Shown here piece after piece: positions 1-5,120 of a stretch of 6,191 nucleotides of DNA. Source of the stretch: UMGS1474 sp050946775 (GTDB taxonomy: Bacteria; Bacillota; Clostridia; Oscillospirales; Acutalibacteraceae); the NCBI GenBank assembly GCA_050946775.1, contig JBMNVL010000111.1:1-6191 (forward strand), in the 5' to 3' direction. Both the position numbers and the translations under genes were made by a program. Position 1 is the stretch's first letter. The number at the start of each line of letters is the position of its first letter. The notes beneath the pieces were generated by a model that had not been told where the DNA came from, ran no database searches, and saw only the letters and a program-made list of their open reading frames with translations.

Positions 1-110
1 TCGCACAGCATGATGATGCGGTCGTTGAGCAGCCGGGAAAAGATAGCGTAGCTGCGCTCGCCGCGGCTGGTCTGCTCCACCACGTAAGGCACAAGACTCA
101 TATTGTTCAT
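1..110 (-). CDS. clpP: ATP-dependent Clp protease proteolytic subunit ClpP (N-terminal part, runs off left edge)
   Basis: Only the first 36 codons are present. ClpP is the serine peptidase that forms a double heptameric ring and degrades proteins fed to it by ClpX or ClpC in the cytoplasm. The visible protein begins MNNMSLVPYVVEQTSRGERS and continues through SRLLNDRIIML, which is the diagnostic ClpP N-terminus (axial loop, then first helix). The catalytic Ser, His and Asp lie outside the window. The ATG at 110 is chosen because an AGGAG at 120-124 sits 9 nt upstream; the next Met, codon 4, would be too far from it. The gene follows tig by 57 bp, and tig-clpP is a common bacterial pairing usually continued by clpX and lon, which I expect to the left. 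One oddity is Ala22 in SYAIFSRLL, where most ClpP proteins have Asp (DIYSRLL or DIFSRLL). The family assignment is secure; function as the main ClpP is inferred from the neighbourhood. Confidence 0.95.
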   Translation of the reverse strand, partial: MNNMSLVPYVVEQTSRGERSYAIFSRLLNDRIIMLC

Positions 111-144
111 GTCGATCGACTCCTTTTTTGTGGGATACGGTGTC

Positions 145-150
145 AGTATA
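145..150 (-). promoter_or_regulatory. possible -10 element for clpP
   Basis: Between the tig stop and the clpP start the minus strand reads TATACT, a 5/6 match to the sigma-A -10 consensus. A transcript would begin near 138 and give a leader of roughly 28 nt that includes the clpP ribosome binding site. No recognisable -35 box lies 16-18 nt upstream and there is no extended -10 TG. This is a weak candidate, and read-through from tig is equally plausible. Confidence 0.2.
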
Positions 151-159
151 GGCCGCAAT

Positions 160-177
160 CGGGAAGCTTATTCCCCG
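160..177 (-). repeat. short hairpin across the tig stop codon
   Basis: GGGAA (161-165) and TTCCC (171-175) form a perfect inverted repeat with a 5-nt loop. An alternative register on the minus strand pairs six bases from the ends of 160-177, with one G-U pair. The TAA of tig lies in the loop region. No T-run follows, so it does not look like an intrinsic terminator. It may instead protect or separate the tig and clpP parts of a joint transcript, or be chance. Confidence 0.3.
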
Positions 178-1454
178 GCGACGGCGTTCTCCTTGACCAG
201 ATCCAGCGCCTTGCCGACCGCCAGATCCCGCTTGAGATCCTCCTCGGCCAACACCGCTTTGACCTTGTCGACGTCCAGCTTGTACATATCGGCGTATTTC
301 TGGTACTCGGCGGTCATATCCTCCTCGGAGACCTCAACGTTCTCCAGCGCGGCGATCTTCTCCAGCGCCAGACGCACCTTGACCTGCTTCTCCGCCTGCT
401 CCTTGAAGCCGTCGCGGAAAGCGGCCATATCCATGCCGGTGTACTGCAGATAGGTGTTCAGATCCAGTCCCTGGGACTGCAGACGGTAGCCGAAATCCTG
501 CACCTGCTCGTCGATGCGGCGATCGTACATCGCCTGCGGCACGTCGGCCTTCAGCCCGTCGGCCAGCTGATCGAGCAGCGCGGTCTCAAAGGCGTTGCTG
601 GCCTCCTGCTCGCGGCTGTCCTCCAGTTTCTTTTTCAAATCGGCCTTCAGCTCGTCGAGGGTATCGAACTCGCTGACGTCCTTGGCGAACTCATCGTTGA
701 GCTCGGGCATCTCGCGGGTCTTGATCTCGTGCAGCTTGCACTTGAAGACGGCCGGCTTGCCCTTGAGCTCCTCGGCGTGGTAATCCTCGGGGAAGGTGAC
801 GTTGACGTCGAACTCCTCGTCGGGCTTCTTGCCGACGATCTGCTCCTCAAACCCGGGGATGAACTGACCCGAGCCCAGCGTCAGGGTGTAATTCTCGCCC
901 TTGCCGCCCTCGAACGCCTCGTCGTCGATAAAACCCTCGAAATCGAAGGTGACGGTGTCGCCGTCCTCGGCGGCGCGATCCTCGACCGGCACCAGCCGGG
1001 AGTTGCGATCCTGCAGCTTTTTCACTTCACCGTCGACGTCCTCATCGGTGACCGGCTCGACTTTTTTGTCGGCCTTCAGGCCCTTGTACTCGCCCACTTC
1101 CACGTCGGGCTGCACGGTGATGACCGCCTTGAAGACCAGTCCCTCTTTCCCGACGCTGACGACGTCGAGATCGATCTTGTCTTCCACGTAGCGGTAGCCG
1201 GATTCCTTGATCGCCTCGTCCAGCGCGGTGGGATAGATGTCGTTGACCGCGTCCTCATAGAACACGCCGGTGCCGTACATCTTCTCGACCAGCGCCCGGG
1301 GGGCTTTGCCCTTGCGGAAGCCGGGGACGGCAATTTTGCCGATGTTTTTCTTGTACGCGCGGCTGACGGCTTCCTCAAAAGCGGCGGCGTCGACCTCGAC
1401 TTCCAGCTCGACCCGGTTGGGGGTTTCGGTTTTGGTGGCGTTTTTCAGACTCAT
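168..1454 (-). CDS. tig: trigger factor, ribosome-bound chaperone and peptidyl-prolyl isomerase
   Basis: The 428-residue product matches the usual trigger factor length (about 425-450). It binds the ribosome exit tunnel next to protein L23 and shields emerging cytoplasmic chains. The N-terminal ribosome-binding domain carries the signature GFRKGKAP at residues 45-52. The FKBP-like isomerase domain spans roughly residues 160-245, with TFDFEGFIDDEAFEGG and GSGQFIPGFEEQIVG (194-208). The remaining C-terminal part is charged and helix-rich, as expected for the cradle-forming arms. There is no signal peptide or membrane segment. The frame is open upstream to 1493, but I place the start at ATG 1454 (MSLKNATKTETPN) because an AGGAGG at 1464-1469 precedes it by 9 nt and trigger factor N-termini begin just before this point. 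The 13 extra codons upstream lie in AT-rich leader that contains a likely promoter. clpP follows 57 bp downstream, so the two are probably co-transcribed. Confidence 0.97.
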   Translation of the reverse strand: MSLKNATKTETPNRVELEVEVDAAAFEEAVSRAYKKNIGKIAVPGFRKGKAPRALVEKMYGTGVFYEDAVNDIYPTALDEAIKESGYRYVEDKIDLDVVSVGKEGLVFKAVITVQPDVEVGEYKGLKADKKVEPVTDEDVDGEVKKLQDRNSRLVPVEDRAAEDGDTVTFDFEGFIDDEAFEGGKGENYTLTLGSGQFIPGFEEQIVGKKPDEEFDVNVTFPEDYHAEELKGKPAVFKCKLHEIKTREMPELNDEFAKDVSEFDTLDELKADLKKKLEDSREQEASNAFETALLDQLADGLKADVPQAMYDRRIDEQVQDFGYRLQSQGLDLNTYLQYTGMDMAAFRDGFKEQAEKQVKVRLALEKIAALENVEVSEEDMTAEYQKYADMYKLDVDKVKAVLAEEDLKRDLAVGKALDLVKENAVAGE

Positions 1455-1463
1455 TTTTGACTT

Positions 1464-1469
1464 CCTCCT
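1464..1469 (-). promoter_or_regulatory. strong Shine-Dalgarno that fixes the tig start
   Basis: The minus strand reads AGGAGG, a full match to the anti-SD core, ending 9 nt before ATG 1454. No comparable site precedes the upstream in-frame Met at 1493, so this site decides the start. Its strength fits an abundant protein such as trigger factor. Confidence 0.85.
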
Positions 1470-1495
1470 ATATTTCCTCAAACAAAATACCAAAT

Positions 1496-1515
1496 TAGTA
1501 TACCATACTATAGCA
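1496..1515 (-). promoter_or_regulatory. tig promoter: two overlapping extended -10 elements within a dyad
   Basis: The 100-bp gap between the metallophosphoesterase stop and tig is AT-rich against the GC-rich genes around it. On the minus strand it holds two extended -10 boxes 10 bp apart: TGCTATAGT (1507-1515) and TGGTATACT (1497-1505). Neither has a good -35 at 16-18 bp, so recognition through the TGn motif is inferred. The boxes overlap an inverted repeat TAGTAT-ACC-ATACTA (1496-1510). A second imperfect one, TAGCAC-AAA-GCGCTA, abuts it at 1511-1525. A promoter here is likely because no other lies between tig and the upstream gene; which box is used cannot be decided by eye. No intrinsic terminator for the upstream gene is visible in the gap. 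Confidence 0.55.
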
Positions 1516-1554
1516 CAAAGCGCTACGGTTTTTTTGAAATAAATGTAAATATTT

Positions 1555-2244
1555 TTACGGGATGAAAAGCGGCGTAAATCCCAGCGCGTCGGCCGAGATC
1601 AGCCGCAGGGCGATCCCCTCCCACACCCCGTTGAAGGCTTTGCGGATGCCGGGACCGTGGACGTGGCCGTAATAACAGCGGGTGATCCCTTCCTCCTTGA
1701 GGGCGGCGATCATATCCTCGCAGACGTATTCGCCGAACACCGGCGGGTAATGGAGAAACGCCACCGGCGGCAAGCCGGTCTGCCGCGCGGCCGCCGCCGA
1801 CGCGTGCAGCCGCCCGATCTCCCGGTCGAGAATCAGCCGGTCGGCATCCTCCTCGGCGTCAAAGAACCAGCCCCGGGTGCCGCAAACGCTGACCCGGCCG
1901 TCCACCGCGACGGCATCGTTGTGAACGATCCGCAGGGTGGAAAAGCCCCGCTCGGCGAAAAAAGCGTCCATCTTTTTGCGGGTGGTCCACCAGTAATCGT
2001 GGTTGCCCTTGATCAGCAGCTTTTGTCCAGGCAGGCGATCGAGGAACGCGAAATCGGCCGCCGCCTGCTCCAGATTCATCGCCCAGGAAACGTCCCCGGC
2101 GATCACCACGGTATCGCCCGGCCCCACCAGCGCCCGCCAGTTTTGCTCCAGCCGCTCAACGTAATGATCCCAGCCGCCGAAATCGTCCATCGGCTTATCG
2201 ACGCCCAACGACAGGTGGGTGTCGCCGATCGCGTACAGCGCCAT
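1555..2244 (-). CDS. calcineurin-like metallophosphoesterase, COG1768-like
   Basis: This 229-residue protein has the complete metal-binding motif set of the calcineurin-like phosphoesterase superfamily: GDTH (Asp8, His10), GDVSW (Asp51), GNHD (Asn81, His82), His165 in FLHYPP, and GHVH (His194, His196). It should therefore be an active two-metal hydrolase of a phosphate mono- or diester; the substrate is unknown. The tryptophan-rich stretches GDVSW and GNHDYWW, the compact size and the absence of extra domains fit the bacterial predicted phosphohydrolase group COG1768, from memory of that family. There is no signal peptide or membrane segment, so it is probably cytoplasmic. The ATG lies 6 nt after the thrC stop, with a GAGGG inside the last thrC codons serving as ribosome binding site, so it is almost certainly translated from the thrC transcript. 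The motifs leave little doubt about the fold; the cellular role is open. Confidence 0.93.
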   Translation of the reverse strand: MALYAIGDTHLSLGVDKPMDDFGGWDHYVERLEQNWRALVGPGDTVVIAGDVSWAMNLEQAAADFAFLDRLPGQKLLIKGNHDYWWTTRKKMDAFFAERGFSTLRIVHNDAVAVDGRVSVCGTRGWFFDAEEDADRLILDREIGRLHASAAAARQTGLPPVAFLHYPPVFGEYVCEDMIAALKEEGITRCYYGHVHGPGIRKAFNGVWEGIALRLISADALGFTPLFIP

Positions 2245-2250
2245 GGTCGA

Positions 2251-3750
2251 TCAGCCCTCGATACCCAGCATCCGGTAGACGACCTGGCGCATCCCGTCCC
2301 GGTCGCAGACGTCGGTAAAGCGGGGCGTTTTGCCCTTGAGCGCCGCCAAAGGCGCCGGGATGGCGGCGCCGGTCTTGCGGCAAAGCGCCTCCACCTTCTC
2401 AAATTCGTCCAGCCCGGTCAGATCGCCGCCGACGGCGCTCAACACGCTGGAGGAAAATTTATAGGGGTTGGCGGTGGAGGCGATCACCGTCGGGGTGGCA
2501 TCGCCGGTCTTTTGGCGGTAGTCCTCGTAGACCCGCACCGCCACGGCGGTATGGGTGTCGATCAAATACCCGTGACGCGAGAAAACGTCGGCGATGGTAT
2601 CCGCCGCCTGCCCGTCGTCACAGCAGCCGCCGACGAACAGCGCCTGCAGCTTTTTCAGCACCTCGTCAGAGACGGTATACACGCCGCTTTGGGACAGCTC
2701 GCCCATCAGCCGGCGGATCTCGCCGTCGTCCTCTCCCGCCAGATCGTAGAGCAGCCGCTCGAGATTGGAGGAGATTAGGATATCCATCGAAGGCGAGGTG
2801 GTGGTGTAAAACTCCCGGTTGCGGTCGTAAGTGCCGGTGGCGATGAAATCGGTCAGCACCCGGTTGCGGTTGGAGGCGCAGATCAGCTTTTGGACCGGCA
2901 GCCCCATCTTGCGGGCGTAATAGGCCGCCAGGATGTTGCCGAAGTTGCCTGTGGGCACCGTAACGTTGATGGGATCGCCCATCGCAACGGTGCCGGCGGC
3001 CAGCAGATCGCAGTAAGCCGAAACGTAGTAAACGATCTGCGGCACCAGCCGTCCCCAGTTGATGGAGTTGGCGCTGGAGAACATCATCCCGTTGTCGGCA
3101 AGCTTTTGCGCCACGGCCGGATCGGTGAAGATGGTCTTGACGCCGGTCTGGGCGTCGTCGAAATTGCCCCGGATGGCGCACACGCCGACGTTTTCGCCCT
3201 CCTGGGTGGTCATCTGCAGCTTTTGCATCGGGCTGACGCCGTCTTCGGGATAGAAAACCAGAATCCGGGTGTGAGGCGCGTCGCGGAACCCCTCCAGCGC
3301 CGCCTTGCCAGTATCGCCCGAGGTGGCCACCAGAATGACGATCTCCTTGCCGGCGGCGGTCTTTCCCGCCGACACCCGCATCAGATGGGGCAGTATCTGC
3401 AGCGCCATATCCTTGAAGGCGCAGGTCGGGCCGTGCCACAGCTCCAGAATATGCGCGCTCTCGTCGAGCTGGCGCAGGGGCGCAACCGCCGGGTGGCGAA
3501 ACCGTCCCGTCGCGTAGGCCGCGCGGGTGCATTCGCGCACCTCGTCGGGGGTGAAATCGCTCAAGAATTTGCTCAAAACCGCCGTCGCCCGATCCTCATA
3601 AGGCATCTTGCTCCAGGCCGACAGCTCCGTTTCGGTCAGGGTCGGCAGGGTCTCGGGGACGAACAGACCGCCCTCCGCGGAGATCCCGCGGGCGATCGCC
3701 TGCGCCGCCGATACCCGAATGGACGAATCCCGGGTGCTGGTGTATTGCAT
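2251..3750 (-). CDS. thrC: threonine synthase, PLP-dependent
   Basis: This 499-residue enzyme converts O-phospho-L-homoserine and water to L-threonine and phosphate, the last step of threonine synthesis. The N-terminus MQYTSTRDSSIRVSAAQAI is typical of the family. The PLP Schiff-base lysine is Lys113 in HGPTCAFKDMALQ. Other hallmarks are TSGDTGKAA (143-151), SANSINWGRL (226-235) and the phosphate-loop motif VPTGNFGN (265-272). The length suits the long bacterial/yeast-type class rather than the roughly 350-residue class. The frame stays open to an ATG at 3783, but I choose ATG 3750: an AAAGG lies 9 nt upstream, the protein start is family-like, and the promoter at 3793-3822 would begin the RNA only a few bases before 3783. 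No attenuator or riboswitch fits in the short leader. The metallophosphoesterase gene follows after 6 nt. No homoserine dehydrogenase or homoserine kinase gene is adjacent, so the pathway is split in this genome. Confidence 0.96.
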   Translation of the reverse strand: MQYTSTRDSSIRVSAAQAIARGISAEGGLFVPETLPTLTETELSAWSKMPYEDRATAVLSKFLSDFTPDEVRECTRAAYATGRFRHPAVAPLRQLDESAHILELWHGPTCAFKDMALQILPHLMRVSAGKTAAGKEIVILVATSGDTGKAALEGFRDAPHTRILVFYPEDGVSPMQKLQMTTQEGENVGVCAIRGNFDDAQTGVKTIFTDPAVAQKLADNGMMFSSANSINWGRLVPQIVYYVSAYCDLLAAGTVAMGDPINVTVPTGNFGNILAAYYARKMGLPVQKLICASNRNRVLTDFIATGTYDRNREFYTTTSPSMDILISSNLERLLYDLAGEDDGEIRRLMGELSQSGVYTVSDEVLKKLQALFVGGCCDDGQAADTIADVFSRHGYLIDTHTAVAVRVYEDYRQKTGDATPTVIASTANPYKFSSSVLSAVGGDLTGLDEFEKVEALCRKTGAAIPAPLAALKGKTPRFTDVCDRDGMRQVVYRMLGIEG

Positions 3751-3759
3751 ATCATCACG

Positions 3760-3764
3760 CCTTT
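3760..3764 (-). promoter_or_regulatory. Shine-Dalgarno that fixes the thrC start
   Basis: AAAGG on the minus strand lies 9 nt before ATG 3750. The alternative ATG at 3783 has only an AGGTG-like stretch almost touching it, which is too close to work. This supports the 499-residue form of ThrC. Confidence 0.6.
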
Positions 3765-3792
3765 CGCTTTCACGTCTACTCATTCACCTTAT

Positions 3793-3822
3793 ATAATACC
3801 GTATAAACGGCTCATTTGTCAA
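3793..3822 (-). promoter_or_regulatory. sigma-A promoter for thrC and the metallophosphoesterase gene
   Basis: The minus strand has a perfect -35 TTGACA (3817-3822), an 18-bp spacer and a -10 TATTAT (3793-3798, 5/6 match). Transcription should start near 3786, giving a leader of about 35 nt before ATG 3750. The -35 box is made of the final codons of the dipeptidase gene (Phe-Asp-Lys), and that gene's stop codon lies in the spacer. The spacer also holds a small dyad CCGT-ATAA-ACGG (3799-3810), which could be an operator half or chance. This is the best match to a sigma-A promoter I saw in the window. Confidence 0.75.
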
Positions 3823-4744
3823 AGGTCGAAAAGGCCTTGTCAAAAAAATCGTAGCCATTGCCAAAAAAGAGCCGATCCAACAGCCATTCCTCGTAATTTT
3901 TGCGACACAAATATTCCCGCAATCGCTCCGCGATCCCGATTCCCTGCCATTTTTCCGGCAGGTCGACCCCGTCCAGATCGCCGCCGAGGGCGACCGTCCT
4001 CTCCCCGCCGCGGGACAAAAAGCGATCGAGATGCCGCTCGATCTGCTCGAGCGACAGCCCGCCCAACTGGTCGGCGCAAAAATTGAGCCCCACCAGTCCG
4101 CCCCGGTCCCGGAGGGCGTCGAACTGTTCGTCGGTGAGATTGCGGGGATGGGGATGCACCGCCGCCGATACCGAATGGCTGGCGATCACCGGGCCGGACA
4201 CGGCGTCCATCACATCCCAAAAGCCGGCGGGATTGAGGTGGGATACGTCGGGGACAATCCCCTTTTCCGCCATCCGGCGGGCCAGCGCCTTGCCGAAAGG
4301 TTTCAGTCCGGCGCGCGGATCGCATCCGCAGCCGAAGCCGCATTCGTTCTCTCCGTTCCATGTAAAGGTAATTACCTTTACTCCTGCGCCCGCCATTCCG
4401 TCCAGCCGGGACAGATCGCCCGCCAGCGGCGCGGCGCTTTCCAGCGCCAGGATCATCCCGCATTGATGGGGCGCGACCGCCCGCCAGTCGGCTAGAGAGC
4501 GGATCAGCCGAAAGCGGTCGGGATAGCGGTCGACCTGTTCTTTGGCGAACGCCAGCACCTGCCGCGCCCGTTCCCACGCGGCGTCGCCCCGCAGGGCGTC
4601 GGGGGTGAACACGGCGAAGATCTGCCGCCACGCAACAAAGGCGCAGCCCCTTTCACCGTCCAGATGCAAGGAGTTGCGCCATAAGGATTGTCCGCTGTCG
4701 TAAGCCGCGGTCAGGGTATCGCAATGCAGATCAAAAAGCCGCAC
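3812..4744 (-). CDS. membrane dipeptidase family (peptidase M19) metallopeptidase
   Basis: This 310-residue protein belongs to the renal dipeptidase family M19, zinc amidohydrolase-fold enzymes that cleave dipeptides, in several bacterial members those with a D-residue at the C-terminal side. The two-zinc site is complete: His7 and Asp9 (LFDLHCDT), bridging Glu102 (ALES), His169 (DVSHLN), His190 (ASHS) and Asp256 (GGDLDG). Arg201 (HPRNLTDEQ) matches the substrate-binding arginine. The 21-residue gap between the two later histidines and the 11 to the arginine equal those of human DPEP1 as I recall its sequence. There is no signal peptide or GPI-type tail, so despite the family name it is probably cytoplasmic. 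The frame opens at a TTG (4762), but GTG 4744 is preferred: it gives the usual MRLFDLHCDT start and has GGGGGA 6 nt upstream. It overlaps the end of yraN by 14 nt, which suggests coupled translation. The substrate is not deducible; peptide or cell-wall peptide recycling is a guess. Confidence 0.9.
   Translation of the reverse strand: MRLFDLHCDTLTAAYDSGQSLWRNSLHLDGERGCAFVAWRQIFAVFTPDALRGDAAWERARQVLAFAKEQVDRYPDRFRLIRSLADWRAVAPHQCGMILALESAAPLAGDLSRLDGMAGAGVKVITFTWNGENECGFGCGCDPRAGLKPFGKALARRMAEKGIVPDVSHLNPAGFWDVMDAVSGPVIASHSVSAAVHPHPRNLTDEQFDALRDRGGLVGLNFCADQLGGLSLEQIERHLDRFLSRGGERTVALGGDLDGVDLPEKWQGIGIAERLREYLCRKNYEEWLLDRLFFGNGYDFFDKAFSTFDK
4362..4381. repeat. perfect 20-bp palindrome inside the dipeptidase gene
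   Basis: The half-site GTAAAGGTAA is followed directly by its exact reverse complement TTACCTTTAC, with no spacer. It lies within codons for Val-Lys-Val-Ile-Thr-Phe-Thr of the M19 gene and reads Val-Lys-Val-Ile-Thr-Phe-Thr on both strands in matching phase. It is AT-rich in a GC-rich gene and uses GTA twice plus ATT where neighbouring codons mostly end in G or C. Symmetry does not continue beyond 20 bp. Confidence 0.9.
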
Positions 4745-5120
4745 GCAGATCCCCCGCTTCAAAGGCGTTCAGCAGATGGTCGATCTCGACGGCCGCCATG
4801 GGGTCGTCGGGCTTGGTGACCACCTCCACCACGTCGAACCGCGGCTGCAGCCTGACCTCGGGATGATTTTTCAAAAACAGCGCCGCCGTTTGCAGCAATT
4901 TCTTTCGCTTTTGCAGAGTGACCGCCTCCTTGGGTGTGTATAACGCGTCCTGCCGGCGCGTTTTGACCTCTACAAAAGCAATATATTTCCGGTCGACGGC
5001 GATTATGTCTATTTCTCCCAACCGGCAGCGGTAGTTGGCCATCAGAATGGTGTAGCCCTTCTCCCGCAAAAAGCGGGCGGCCAGCATTTCGCCGGCCGCG
5101 CCCTTGGAAACGCCGGCCAT
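4731..5120 (-). CDS. yraN: YraN family (UPF0102) nuclease-fold protein
   Basis: This 129-residue protein has the family's usual length (about 110-130). The family adopts a Holliday-junction-resolvase/restriction-endonuclease-like fold; its in vivo role is not established, although a nucleic-acid processing function is commonly suggested. The PD-(D/E)xK-like motif is complete: Glu11 in the first helix (KGAAGEMLAARFL), GEIDIIAVD at 35-43 with Asp38, and FVEVKTRR at 49-56 with Glu51 and Lys53. The frame is open to a TTG at 5135, but ATG 5120 is the start: it shares one base with the rnhB stop (TGATG) and has GGAGGG 7 nt upstream. Adjacency to rnhB is very common across bacteria and suggests a shared DNA or RNA-DNA hybrid maintenance theme, by association only. 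Translation should be coupled to rnhB. The 3' end overlaps the dipeptidase start. Confidence 0.93.
   Translation of the reverse strand: MAGVSKGAAGEMLAARFLREKGYTILMANYRCRLGEIDIIAVDRKYIAFVEVKTRRQDALYTPKEAVTLQKRKKLLQTAALFLKNHPEVRLQPRFDVVEVVTKPDDPMAAVEIDHLLNAFEAGDLRAAF

Noticed and set aside
111..120. GTCGATCGAC palindrome between the clpP ribosome binding site and ATG
   Set aside because: About six perfect 10-bp palindromes are expected by chance in a window of this size, and this one adds no other evidence of an operator.
729..1460. A 243-codon open frame on the plus strand opposite tig
   Set aside because: It lies wholly antisense to an unmistakable trigger factor gene, is hydrophobic and repetitive as expected from the complement of biased GC-rich codons, and has no recognisable motif.
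1441..1465. Possible CtsR heat-shock box (AGTCAAA) at the tig start
   Set aside because: Only one heptad is convincing; the second (AGTCTGA, after 4 nt instead of 3) has two mismatches, and the site overlaps the start codon rather than the promoter.
1496..1525. HrcA/CIRCE-like operator upstream of tig because of the TAGCAC motif
   Set aside because: CIRCE needs TTAGCACTC and GAGTGCTAA nine bases apart; neither the full arms nor the spacing is present.
1545..1558. GTAAA-TATT-TTTAC inverted repeat over the metallophosphoesterase stop, as a terminator
   Set aside because: The five-pair stem is nearly all A-T and no T-run follows on the minus strand, so it would not terminate transcription.
1657..2778. 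A 373-codon plus-strand frame opposite the metallophosphoesterase and thrC
   Set aside because: It crosses the boundary between two well-supported minus-strand genes and shows only His/Gly/Arg-rich low-information sequence.
3691..3700. GGCGATCGCC, resembling the cyanobacterial HIP1 octamer
   Set aside because: A single occurrence in a GATC- and GC-rich coding region; gene content is clostridial, not cyanobacterial.
2890..4086. A 398-codon plus-strand frame opposite thrC and the end of the dipeptidase gene
   Set aside because: Despite its length it runs antisense through two real genes and the thrC promoter, and its composition is a complement artefact of high-GC third positions.
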